Origin: Rickettsiella endosymbiont of Rhagonycha lignosa | Lineage (GTDB): Bacteria; Pseudomonadota; Gammaproteobacteria; Diplorickettsiales; Diplorickettsiaceae | Length of the DNA: 64,000 nucleotides | Reading direction: 5' to 3' | Assembly: GCF_964031165.1 (NCBI RefSeq) | Contig: NZ_OZ035011.1 | Coordinates: 739,928 to 803,927, forward strand | Shown: positions 38,101-45,326 of the stretch, piece after piece | How the letters are laid out: each line of letters begins with the position of its first letter | Numbering within the stretch: the first letter of the stretch is position 1 | Notes under the pieces: generated by a model | The model's database searches: none | The model's input: the letters and a program-made list of their open reading frames with translations, nothing else | Told to the model about the DNA's origin: nothing | Made by a program: the position numbers and the translations under genes

Positions 38101-39613
38101 CGATGTTATTATTCCGCGACCCTACGAAGCCAATGCTTTTTTCCACCATAATAAAACTAATTTAGTATGGACGAATAGGCTGAGTAATCGCACTAAAGAG
38201 GTTGAACCCTTTTCGCTAATAGTAAAGAAATTTTTCGAAGAACCTAAGTTGCAGACGTTGGTATTAAAGTTTACCGATCAGGAAATAGCATTAAATAATA
38301 AATTAACAGAACTTAAGGCAGCCGAAGATTTTAAATCGGTAAAAAATGCTCATCTTGCTCGCTTGCGCGCAGAATCCTTATCGATTATACATCCTGAGCA
38401 ACTTTTACCTAAAGCAGCTCAAAATGTGACTGAGATTAGTGTAGCTCAGGATCATTACTCGAGTAATGATATTAATGCGACTTCTATTGAGTCAGAAGAG
38501 CATATGCCTGTTTATTCGCGTGAGGAAACGAGTGGGATTGATAGGATTAGACTGCGTCGTTCTGCTGCAAAGGATTCTGATTTTGGCGGTACTTCAGATG
38601 CAACGCGTTTACGGAATTGGGTGCATTATCCACGATTAATCGCAGAAAATATGTTGCGTACAACAGGAGAAATTTTTACAATGCTTCGATCAAATATTCA
38701 CAATCTCAGTTCTTACTTACCAGATATAAACTTTTCTGGTAATCCAGACTCACTTAATGAAGCTTCCATTTTAGGAAATAAAACTTCCATAGTTCACCCC
38801 ATTGCTATTCAAGAATATGTAGTTAATGCTCAGGATGTGCCATTAAAAACATGTTTTCCTTTAAAATTAGTGGATCCCGAACAAGGATCTATTGATGGAG
38901 TAAGTTGTCGCATTCCTAATGCAAAGATTAATTTCTTCCATAACACTTTTGATCCCGCACCTTTTGAACAGCCTGAAGATAGTTTTACTAATTGTCACCC
39001 CACCGAATGGTATGACCGACCCGCAGTTATTTGTGAAGGAGAAAAAACTACGGCTATTGTTATCCCACATTTACCACATCGTATTTTTGATCCGCTTGAT
39101 AGCTGGTTGATGCTAGGACAACTAACTATAGCAATGCTTAACCAATTTTTTTCCAAACCAGTGAATGAGACTCGATATCAATTAGTGGAAGAGTTTTCCT
39201 TGAAAATATCATTCTTATTGGAGATAAAATTAACAGCGGCGAAGCTGAAATTAAAAAGCTTGCAAAAACAAAAAGAAGTAAGTATGAAAGAATTAAATTG
39301 GATTTCACTACAGTTAGAAGACCGACAAGAAGAGTTTGAACAATTCCGAAAACTTAATCGGATAACAAATCATGAAGTAACAGAATTTACAGAGAACTTA
39401 TTTGCTTTGCAAGAAATGTTGGATGAAGTAGAAGAGATGCCCACGCATACCTCTTCCAATTTCGCACAAAAAGACAATGACGTATTTGCGCGTGCAGCTA
39501 ACGGAAATTACTCAAGTCATTTCTTTGGGTTAACGCGGCCTTCTGGTTTCTTTGAGGGTGCCGCGAATCAAATTAATACGGTAAAAAGGTTAATTTCAGC
39601 GTCTGTATCATAA
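32168..39613 (+). CDS. Giant modular protein: ankyrin, TPR, CheD-like deamidase, toxin-like C-terminus
   Basis: The frame opens at a TTG at 32153, but I use the ATG at 32168 (2481 residues; no strong ribosome site). Modules in order are ankyrin repeats at about 147-455, a helical linker, TPR-like helices at about 623-777, and a CheD-like domain at about 818-965 with Thr829, Cys835 and His852. Then come RRRR at 1101-1104, a Gly-rich hydrophobic region at about 1227-1326 with TGPVGE at 1305, and a long beta-rich region with RTX-like YYRGGKKDDQF at about 1531 and GNGGEGV at 1823. A second dibasic site RLRR lies at 2128-2131, and coiled coils close the protein. There is no signal peptide. Residues from about 1260 on are collinear with the protein starting at 58322. 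I infer a large effector or toxin that deamidates a host target. It interrupts the mltG-tmk operon. Coding and extent are certain; function is inferred. Confidence 0.8.
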   Translation: MPSSSSSEYDHLSTPAFNARYKLLAGFIKIHQEMIDSAYTKIHQEFLSSTENNFSDFIKKDNPKIQSEYNKIWGIYERFKDENKNDVNKITENIFALNINENESEESVDSEVSIESVGSIQDTNNIESEEGLESIESINDDSTLDRKSLLHKAALEEDLPLIKFLVVTGHAINLQDAQHKTALYDACSQLKIASANILLDMGADPNLGNSHIKYKYISKETHTEQELRGSRVPLVAVIKSTATVTAAKLTTTSLTGEDFSNLSDEQATKQAAAKLVEKLIAKAADVNLKTGKKEFPALHRAVDKKKLLIIKEIIKSGKTNFELVDQGGETALHMVADYRTSDDKEHEQSEMQEEKEIAEVLVQHVEALDIKEHLGGNTPLHTAVIRSNLDVVKAIYKEDYRFFSHQKILSIPNKDGNTPLHEALKEAQRGPKILAFLLSVATKDDLAIVNNKGETVSQMTDRLLQEADSVKSLTDEINAAAEALELILDDNSLSNENIIPASAEIEELHTAISNLRDNDSFENKESDDLGGGLSKNADDLFSALENYKKSPGLSVKDANNLLKKINKLTADTEIEFFHENYLNSLENVKQQNYFAWKAEQLRLPSSFPDLRPIDPNLVSRHPDQTYILAEQWYEHGLQAYHNRNYPTAITSLEKSVNFFKPRYSRHRALAFAHDTLASAYLAANNNINVQNNQILFDDNNANAQVNLEEAIKIYLPLKEYQFLESVYQNLAKIYVKDEYSIARFEEINRKKLSLDNQEQLQGHLALAGLYKQLGEQAFVSASFSMQDLWTRESYHYHQAYKLSQGKLDNSAHVVLQREIGIANDENLGTYNIQQCVAVVAFDPVTKKVVLSHFDKASGPASFIQQLANEFPGPAPIDLYISGGRDRVTPASTIIPSKVSDNNIDFVLKQIHLKNSEDSIDGNPENGRFKIKACDIGDKPSPEGIVFDVQAQAQRLVHATPNLDDTSLESRAVNFILQKSKADYVCPLNPVDFTKSETERTISFSSAEQQQIRDKTAEYTQYYSYGTEGKTWQHDQLLYPLMTVNNEIDRVTRQDFDQGLLTDYLTHYRNSLQGAPLRTNTLQVADDDEENFNQWLLCLGNRRRREAGPCTLDSEHLLEGMRKLPESKQAEFLEQVSKRKVGGAKQEEIATLVHNQETTNHLKKVGSISAKLLDGLFYDDAIMGLSKGDPSQAMQLGGFKALSYGLGKASARMDATGLDLIAEGKTIPGNLLRAGGPVVRRGTSILIGFDLYKQASELQKDSNNTDALVGVVSDGIQIGTDLVTGGIEVAEITSERIALMGISEVTGPVGEAVVGIVILGDRIYEDVEKVDQENHLVHLTVLERIEEGGLAFAGFESRTYLKKMFDEVNEYKRILPKRFEFLKNHPEVKYIIFPAIEKTNLNCNGVREEESCTAGGPMFASRCSTRKVGCDPIFAEIENNSADFSAPRSGFKVTREIIVAPAGSQLLCVPTAEDGDELPTEAAFFCENAIGLERSATNNGTIALFQLGVGMDGVIGFPELINAFMINNGAKYYRGGKKDDQFFLQATEVISAIDAKTFASGLDGAEGSDSLLLQEFKPSADKIMVDFANGNLRYNNKTLAITRIEKLFGGAVPLDITAACDTEEIHLRNGAIVQQTNTLLIPQSSCAYGFATYLQAPVTLNVNIEAEAGNFPYYILPGKGNMAVNSTAEGKSNAEQEIIFKLPISDVMSIQASMTSTALNLTLNAEDKAEAFKFELHTNLFNRTRIYFMDAELRVGYKNLYLFPILGKPNPSTAAIMDKYAPIASRLNLICSLMTENNEQIVIGHNGHEVMQNNPRAFRTHLNGNGGEGVFVIQSGMPSLRRSHLPIPETVVYRRPEDTRIDTLDFRPLVEQIQAGNSTAKLVIIPPNAQNHLGDDLLLLLGIAAAPPSQRLIEVATVRLKDARLDHWYKHYLHILLNDNLPQQIAGRHAHLYLKPMPLEFAAQYEMASVGVKDVEENIDVIIPRPYEANAFFHHNKTNLVWTNRLSNRTKEVEPFSLIVKKFFEEPKLQTLVLKFTDQEIALNNKLTELKAAEDFKSVKNAHLARLRAESLSIIHPEQLLPKAAQNVTEISVAQDHYSSNDINATSIESEEHMPVYSREETSGIDRIRLRRSAAKDSDFGGTSDATRLRNWVHYPRLIAENMLRTTGEIFTMLRSNIHNLSSYLPDINFSGNPDSLNEASILGNKTSIVHPIAIQEYVVNAQDVPLKTCFPLKLVDPEQGSIDGVSCRIPNAKINFFHNTFDPAPFEQPEDSFTNCHPTEWYDRPAVICEGEKTTAIVIPHLPHRIFDPLDSWLMLGQLTIAMLNQFFSKPVNETRYQLVEEFSLKISFLLEIKLTAAKLKLKSLQKQKEVSMKELNWISLQLEDRQEEFEQFRKLNRITNHEVTEFTENLFALQEMLDEVEEMPTHTSSNFAQKDNDVFARAANGNYSSHFFGLTRPSGFFEGAANQINTVKRLISASVS

Positions 39614-39675
39614 AGGCGCTGGGATTCATTTAACGAGTATGCGTATAATTGCTGAAATATTCAGTTGGATGTGTT

Positions 39676-40332
39676 ATGCAAATCAATCGAGCGCGCTTTA
39701 TTACTTTAGAGGGCATTGAGGGCGTAGGAAAGTCAACGCAACTTAAATTTATCGCCGATTATTTGCAGCAAGCGGGAATCGCGCTGACCGTTACGCGTGA
39801 GCCGGGAGGTACGGAAGTCGCAGAAGCCATACGTGCTTTAGTGTTACAATCCGATTTTTCACCGGAAACTATTATTCCTGAATCCGAGCTATTATTATTT
39901 TTTGCGGCACGTGCGCAACATATCCACTATGTCATTAAACCGGCCTTGCAACGCGGTGATTGGGTACTCTGTGATCGATTTACTGAAACCAGTTATGCTT
40001 ACCAAGGCGGCGGTAGAGGCATTGATTTGGCCTTTATTCGTAGTTTGCAGTTATGGGTACAACAAGATTTAAAAGTGGATGCCGTTTTATTACTCGATGC
40101 ACCGGTCGATATTGCCTTACGTCGTACACAACGTCGAAAAACCTCAGACCGTATTGAAGCCGAGAAACAAGATTTCTTTACGCGCGCACGGGCCAGTTAT
40201 CTCGAGCGCTCCAAACAAATGGCGGATTGTTATCATGTGATTGATGCCAGTCGTTCATTAAAGGATGTACAAAAACAAATTAAGCAGGTGTTGGAGCAAC
40301 TAGTCGCATTATGGGTAAAATCAGATGAATAA
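39676..40332 (+). CDS. tmk: Thymidylate kinase
   Basis: I choose the ATG at 39676 (218 residues), since the upstream TTG adds nine residues not expected in the family. It has the P-loop LEGIEGVGKST, the DR(F/Y) motif in CDRFTETSYAYQGGGRGID and the LID-region arginines in RRTQRRKTSDRIE. It phosphorylates dTMP to dTDP. It overlaps holB by 8 bp and heads the tmk-holB-tatD operon, here detached from mltG. Confidence 0.96.
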   Translation: MQINRARFITLEGIEGVGKSTQLKFIADYLQQAGIALTVTREPGGTEVAEAIRALVLQSDFSPETIIPESELLLFFAARAQHIHYVIKPALQRGDWVLCDRFTETSYAYQGGGRGIDLAFIRSLQLWVQQDLKVDAVLLLDAPVDIALRRTQRRKTSDRIEAEKQDFFTRARASYLERSKQMADCYHVIDASRSLKDVQKQIKQVLEQLVALWVKSDE

Positions 40333-41302
40333 TTATTCAGCGCCTTTACCCTGGCAAGCGCAACAATGGCAGCAGCTGTATCACTGTCATCAAGAAGGCC
40401 GATTAGCGCATGCTTTATTGCTGGTAGGACAAGCGGGTTTGGGTAAAACCTTATTTGCAGCAAATTTTGCTAAAACCTTACTCTGTAAACAGCCAGTGCA
40501 GCAAATAGCGTGCGGCCGTTGTCGTGATTGTGTGTTAGTGGCCGCGGCAACCCATCCCGATTTGTGTTGGCTTGCTACAGAAAAATCCAGTCAGGGCATT
40601 AAAATTGATCAAGTACGCGCGGTGATAGAAAAATTAAATCACACCAGTCAAGCAAGCTACAAAATTATTGTAATTAATCCAGCGGATAGCTTATTGCTGG
40701 CAGCGAGCCATGCTTTATTAAAAAGTTTAGAAGAACCGAGTGAACGAACCTTATTTATTTTATTGACTGAAAAAATTGAGTGCTTATTACCCACTATTCG
40801 TAGTCGTTGCCAAGTGATTCGCTTTGCGACGCCAGAAAAATCGCTGGCGACGACTTGGTTAGCGCAGCAACTTCCAGCGTCAACACCTATCGATAAGCTT
40901 TATCGTTTATCCGCCGGTGCGCCATTACTTGCATTGAGCTATGCCCAGCAAAATTATTATTCATTTTATACCGACTTGTTGGCCTCATTAGCGCAATTAT
41001 TCAATCAAGAACTGGATCCCGTCCACTGTGCAGCACAGTATGTGAAAAGTGATACGCGGCAATTATTATCGACGCTATTGAATGTCATCAGCGAATTGCT
41101 TAAATGCCAGTTACTGAACGGATATTTAGCGATAGAGGGTGCGTTATCGCATTTAGCCGCGCGCATGTCGACGGATTTTTTGTTGCAGTATTTTGATAGC
41201 TTATTGGCATTACAAGCGCATACCGCTAAAATCAGCTTGAACTTACCCTTAATGTTAGAAGATCTGTTTTCTCGTTGGGCTTTACAAGGTAAATCATGTT
41301 AG
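40325..41302 (+). CDS. holB: DNA polymerase III subunit delta'
   Basis: The 325-residue clamp-loader subunit has GQAGLGKTLFAANFAK, a zinc-binding Cys cluster (C-x8-CGRCRDC, then CWL) and the sensor region LEEPSERTLFILLTE with SRCQ. Delta' is the rigid stator of the gamma complex that loads the beta clamp. It overlaps tmk at its start and tatD at its end (7 bp), so the three are translationally coupled. Confidence 0.95.
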   Translation: MNNYSAPLPWQAQQWQQLYHCHQEGRLAHALLLVGQAGLGKTLFAANFAKTLLCKQPVQQIACGRCRDCVLVAAATHPDLCWLATEKSSQGIKIDQVRAVIEKLNHTSQASYKIIVINPADSLLLAASHALLKSLEEPSERTLFILLTEKIECLLPTIRSRCQVIRFATPEKSLATTWLAQQLPASTPIDKLYRLSAGAPLLALSYAQQNYYSFYTDLLASLAQLFNQELDPVHCAAQYVKSDTRQLLSTLLNVISELLKCQLLNGYLAIEGALSHLAARMSTDFLLQYFDSLLALQAHTAKISLNLPLMLEDLFSRWALQGKSC

Positions 41303-42078
41303 TTGACTCACATTGTCATTTGGATCGATTGGATCTGGATTATTTTAAAAAAGACCTAAGTGCCTGTCTGGAGTTTGCTAGAGAGCAAGGTGTGATACAC
41401 TTTCTTTGTGTCTGTATTGATTTAGCCAATTTTCCGGCCGTATTAACGATTGCTGAGCAATTTACCGATGTTTCCGCGTCTGTCGGCGTGCATCCTACCG
41501 AACAAGTCGCTCAAGAAGCGACATTCGAAGAATTAACTAAGCTTGCAAAACATCCTAAAGTGGTGGCTATCGGCGAGACGGGTTTGGATTATTACCGTGA
41601 AAATACCGAAAAGGAATGTCAACAACAACGATTTCGGCAACATATTCGTGCGGCTATTGCGGTGAATAAGCCATTGATTGTGCATACTCGAGCAGCGCGC
41701 ACCGATACGTTGCGTATTTTAATAGAAGAGGATGCGCAGCAGGTGGGCGGTGTACTGCATTGTTTTACGGAAGATCTAGATATGGCTGAGGCCGCTATTG
41801 AAGAAAATTTTTATATATCTTTTTCTGGAATTATAACGTTTAAAAATGCTGTTGAGTTAAAAGCTATTGCGCAAACATTACCTTTGGAACGCCTGTTAAT
41901 TGAAACAGATTCACCTTATTTAGCACCGCAACCATTTCGCGGTAAACCTAATCAACCGGCTTACGTGCGTTACGTTGCCGAATATTTAGCTGAATTGCGT
42001 GATTGTTCGTTAGAAGATATTGCCAATCAAACCACCACTAATTTTTTTACTTTATTTAAACAAGCACAACATAACTAG
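41296..42078 (+). CDS. TatD-family metal-dependent deoxyribonuclease (YcfH-like)
   Basis: The 260-residue TIM-barrel hydrolase has metal ligands in DSHCHLDRLD, GETGLDYYRE, IVHTRAA, LHCFTED and IETDSPYLAP. These are 3'-5' exonucleases acting in DNA repair or degradation. The position right after holB is that of E. coli ycfH, one of three TatD paralogues, so the name tatD should not be applied strictly. It ends the operon. Confidence 0.93.
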   Translation: MLVDSHCHLDRLDLDYFKKDLSACLEFAREQGVIHFLCVCIDLANFPAVLTIAEQFTDVSASVGVHPTEQVAQEATFEELTKLAKHPKVVAIGETGLDYYRENTEKECQQQRFRQHIRAAIAVNKPLIVHTRAARTDTLRILIEEDAQQVGGVLHCFTEDLDMAEAAIEENFYISFSGIITFKNAVELKAIAQTLPLERLLIETDSPYLAPQPFRGKPNQPAYVRYVAEYLAELRDCSLEDIANQTTTNFFTLFKQAQHN

Positions 42079-42122
42079 TCAGTGGATAGACGTTAACTTT
42101 TTAAAGAGAGACGTTTTAAATA

Positions 42123-43625
42123 ATGCGCGTATTATTTTTCTGTGTATTGCTTGTTAGCTGTAGTCTATGTATGGCGGAAAGCGCTAGCGAACGAGCAACC
42201 GCTGCAAATTTTAATTCGATACAGACCCAACCGAAAAAATTAAGCCGTTTTTTGCATGACATGCCGAAAGGAGGTGATTTGCATAATCATCTGGGTGGTG
42301 TGAGTATGGCGGAGAATATGTTGCGTTATGCGCAACAGGATGCTTTGTGTGTCAATAGTCATAATTTTAGCGTACACAGCGATCGCCGTTGTCCAAAGCA
42401 ACTGAGCATTGCGCAGATACAACAATTCCCAATTTTATACAATCAATTGATTGACGCCTGGTCGATGCGTCATTTTCGTCCGGGGAAAGAAACAGGACAT
42501 GATCATTTTTTTGCGACGTTTATAAAATATTTGCCTATTTTGATGAAACATCGTGCCGAGATGGTGAATGAGGCAGTGGAAAGGGCGTGTCGAGAAAATT
42601 TAATCTATCTGGAACTGATGATTATGCCAGATGATGATAAATCCGGATTATTAGGAAGTCAGATTGCTTGGGATGATAATTTAGTCAGCTTGCGCGAAAA
42701 ACTTTTAAAATCAGGGGTTCTTCCTATTGTAAGGGATATTTCTAAGCAATTAGATAGCTATCAAAAACCATTGCAATCATTTTTAAACGGGCCTGGAAAG
42801 CAGCTGTGTCCAGATTTTAAACTGCGTTATTTATATCAAGTATTACGTGAGCAGCCGCGCACACAAGTTTTTGCACAATTATTAACCGGTTTTGAAGCGG
42901 CAAACCGTGATCCACGTATTGTTGGCATTAATCTCGTGCAAGCGGAAGATGGAAAAATATCCATGCGCGACTATTCCTTGCAGATGCGCATGATAGGATT
43001 TTTACATCAACACTATCCCAAGGTTAAGATTAGTTTGCATGCGGGCGAATTGGTTCCTGGTTTGGTGCCGATGAGTGGTTTACGCTTTCATATCCGTGAA
43101 GCCATACAGAGTGCGCATGCTAATCGAATTGGTCATGGTGTGGACATTCGTTATGAGGATCACGCTTTACAGTTATTGCAAGAAATGGCTAAAAAACAAA
43201 TATTAGTTGAAATTAATCTCAGTAGTAACGCAGCCATACTCAATGTTAAAGGTCAACAACATCCGATCTTACTGTATAGGCAGTATCATGTACCCGTCGC
43301 GTTATCGACGGATGATGAAGGGGTTTTAAGAACTAATCTGACCGAGCAATTCAAGATTGCGGTAACAAATTATCATTTTTCTTATTTGACCTTAAAACAA
43401 TTAGCCCGTAACAGTATCCATTATAGTTTTTTACCCGGAGCGAGTTTATGGCAAGATGTCCATTATCAACATCCGGTTTTATCCTGTAAAAATAGTTTAA
43501 GCAGCGGCCAGTTGTCTTCGAGTTGCCAAGATTTCTTAGCGAGCAACGAAAAAGCGAATAGCGAATGGCAATTGGAACAACAATTTTTAAAATTCGAACA
43601 GCAATTTATTCAGCATCGATGTTAA
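42123..43625 (+). CDS. Exported adenosine deaminase-like hydrolase
   Basis: The 500-residue precursor has a very short N-region and hydrophobic segment with a possible lipobox (LVSC, Cys13), so it may be a lipoprotein or be secreted. Metal and catalytic motifs of the adenosine/AMP deaminase superfamily follow: KGGDLHNHLGG, KISLHAGE, RIGHGVDI, VEINLSSNA and VALSTDDEGVLRT. It would convert adenosine to inosine outside the cytoplasm, as the larger exported ADGF-like members do. For an intracellular bacterium this could salvage host purines or alter adenosine signalling. It stands alone, 44 bp after tatD. Confidence 0.82.
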   Translation: MRVLFFCVLLVSCSLCMAESASERATAANFNSIQTQPKKLSRFLHDMPKGGDLHNHLGGVSMAENMLRYAQQDALCVNSHNFSVHSDRRCPKQLSIAQIQQFPILYNQLIDAWSMRHFRPGKETGHDHFFATFIKYLPILMKHRAEMVNEAVERACRENLIYLELMIMPDDDKSGLLGSQIAWDDNLVSLREKLLKSGVLPIVRDISKQLDSYQKPLQSFLNGPGKQLCPDFKLRYLYQVLREQPRTQVFAQLLTGFEAANRDPRIVGINLVQAEDGKISMRDYSLQMRMIGFLHQHYPKVKISLHAGELVPGLVPMSGLRFHIREAIQSAHANRIGHGVDIRYEDHALQLLQEMAKKQILVEINLSSNAAILNVKGQQHPILLYRQYHVPVALSTDDEGVLRTNLTEQFKIAVTNYHFSYLTLKQLARNSIHYSFLPGASLWQDVHYQHPVLSCKNSLSSGQLSSSCQDFLASNEKANSEWQLEQQFLKFEQQFIQHRC

Positions 43626-43643
43626 TTAGCGCTAATTAAATGT

Positions 43644-44555
43644 TTAGATTGAAAAAAAGATGGCGTAAGCGATGCCGCCAAATAAAGTCCATTTAATTAA
43701 ATAATAAGTGGGTTTGTTCCATTTTTTAATGCGTTTGCCGATGCGACGAATAAAATAAACATATTTAAAGATGCGATTCACAGCGCCGGTCTGATCCGAT
43801 GCATCATTTGGCGCAGCCGCAGCGCTCATCAAGTAACGCCCTACTAAATAATTAAATTGCTGTGCCCAACGATATTTTAAAGGTCGTTCAATATCACAAA
43901 ATAAAATCAGTCGGTTTTGACCACTGGTGTTTTCTGCATAATGAATATAGGTTTCATCAAAGATGACATCTTTACCATCCCGCCAACTATAATGCGTGCC
44001 GTCGACATTAATATAACAACGATCATCATTCGGTGTCATGAGTCCTAAATGATAGCGTAATGAGCCCGCATAGGGATCGCGGTGACGAGGTAAACGACTT
44101 TTATCGGGTAATTCAGCAAACATGGCGGCTTTAATTGAAGGTAGTGTTTTTAGTAACGCCGTGGTTTTCGGGCAGTGGATTGCTGCGGAGGGATGGTGGC
44201 TGTTATACCATTTTAGATAAAAACGTTTCCAACCGGTTCTGAAAAAAGAATTAAATCCGGCATCATCATACTTTTCGGACGCTTTAACATGCTGTTGAGC
44301 TAAAAGATGCATACCTTCTTCGCGTATCAGCTGCCAATTTTTTCGCAAAATTTCTAATTCAGGAAAATTTTCCAGTTTTAGATAGGGTGTATTAGGCAGC
44401 GCCGAAAAGCAGTACATAAACACATTCAGCGGCGCGAAAAAAGTCGAATGATCGGAAAGCTGGCGCCAAAATGGATAACGCTGTTTTCCGCGACGATGAA
44501 TGTAAAAAACACATCCAGCAAATAAAATAACAATGATGTATTTCATTAAAGACAT
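43644..44555 (-). CDS. Aspartyl/asparaginyl beta-hydroxylase family, LpxO-like
   Basis: The 303-residue protein has hydrophobic segments at both termini and a cupin core with Fe(II)/2-oxoglutarate ligands in PRHRDPYAGSLRYHLGL and DETYIHYAENTS, followed by the Arg of QNRLILFCD. LpxO adds a 2-hydroxyl to lipid A acyl chains at the inner membrane; the membrane segments and the YHLGL region support this over a soluble hydroxylase. The ArnT-like glycosyltransferase lies close by, hinting at envelope lipid modification. Confidence 0.75.
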   Translation of the reverse strand: MSLMKYIIVILFAGCVFYIHRRGKQRYPFWRQLSDHSTFFAPLNVFMYCFSALPNTPYLKLENFPELEILRKNWQLIREEGMHLLAQQHVKASEKYDDAGFNSFFRTGWKRFYLKWYNSHHPSAAIHCPKTTALLKTLPSIKAAMFAELPDKSRLPRHRDPYAGSLRYHLGLMTPNDDRCYINVDGTHYSWRDGKDVIFDETYIHYAENTSGQNRLILFCDIERPLKYRWAQQFNYLVGRYLMSAAAAPNDASDQTGAVNRIFKYVYFIRRIGKRIKKWNKPTYYLIKWTLFGGIAYAIFFSI

Positions 44556-44647
44556 CTTAGCCTATTCATAACAGTATGTTATTGTATAAATCTGTCAATA
44601 ATCCGATTTCCTAGTAAAAGTAATGTATGTCGTAGGTATACCAGACA

Positions 44648-45160
44648 TTAATTAAACTGAGGTTTGATTTGCACATTGCCTTCGACATAAGTGTCTGAAT
44701 TAGATGAAGTAGACGTTGGAAAGAATCCAGCACTACTACCGGAAACGTTTTCTGGTAAATTGGTTTCTAGCGGCGCGCTAACTTCTTTTTGGCAATTTTT
44801 CCAACATTCTAACAACTCTTTCTTTTCGGGTTCATCCAAAATCGCAGGTTGAGCTAAATTTGGGTTTTGTTTTAATGAAAGTCGAATATATTCCTTTGCT
44901 AACAAAGGATGAATAGGATACATCAAAGCATAATCAAGTGGAGTCTTCCCATAAATATCCTTAATATCAAACCTCGCGCCATTTTGTTCCAATTGTTCCA
45001 AAAAATTGATCGTGACTATCGCTGCAGCAGCATAGTCACTAGTCATAGGACCAATTACCCCCTTTCCCATAGCAAAGTCATGTAATGGTGTTCTACCCAA
45101 CGCGTCTTGTGAATTGCTATTTTCAGGAAATAGAATTATTTTTGTATCTTTATTATCCAT
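44648..45160 (-). CDS. Small ankyrin-repeat protein, candidate effector
   Basis: The 170-residue protein has two recognisable ankyrin units: DALGRTPLHDFAM (about residues 19-31), and ARFDIKDIYGKTPLDYAL (about residues 62-79) after a helix pair. The C-terminal 40 residues are rich in Ser, Thr, Asn and Gly, disordered-looking and without a signal peptide. AGGAG lies six bases before the ATG. Ankyrin proteins of this kind in Legionellales often act on host proteins, but no target can be read here. Confidence 0.7.
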   Translation of the reverse strand: MDNKDTKIILFPENSNSQDALGRTPLHDFAMGKGVIGPMTSDYAAAAIVTINFLEQLEQNGARFDIKDIYGKTPLDYALMYPIHPLLAKEYIRLSLKQNPNLAQPAILDEPEKKELLECWKNCQKEVSAPLETNLPENVSGSSAGFFPTSTSSNSDTYVEGNVQIKPQFN

Positions 45161-45326
45161 AATAAACTCCTATTTTTTCTCGTGATGGTGCGAATTATAT
45201 TAACATATAAATCATATATACTTAGAAATTAAAGTGACTTTTAGAATAGGTATCTTGTTTTTATTCGGGTCTAAGGTTAGTATCGGCATAGTTTCTTTTC
45301 TTTCAAATATCTACTAAAAATAACAA

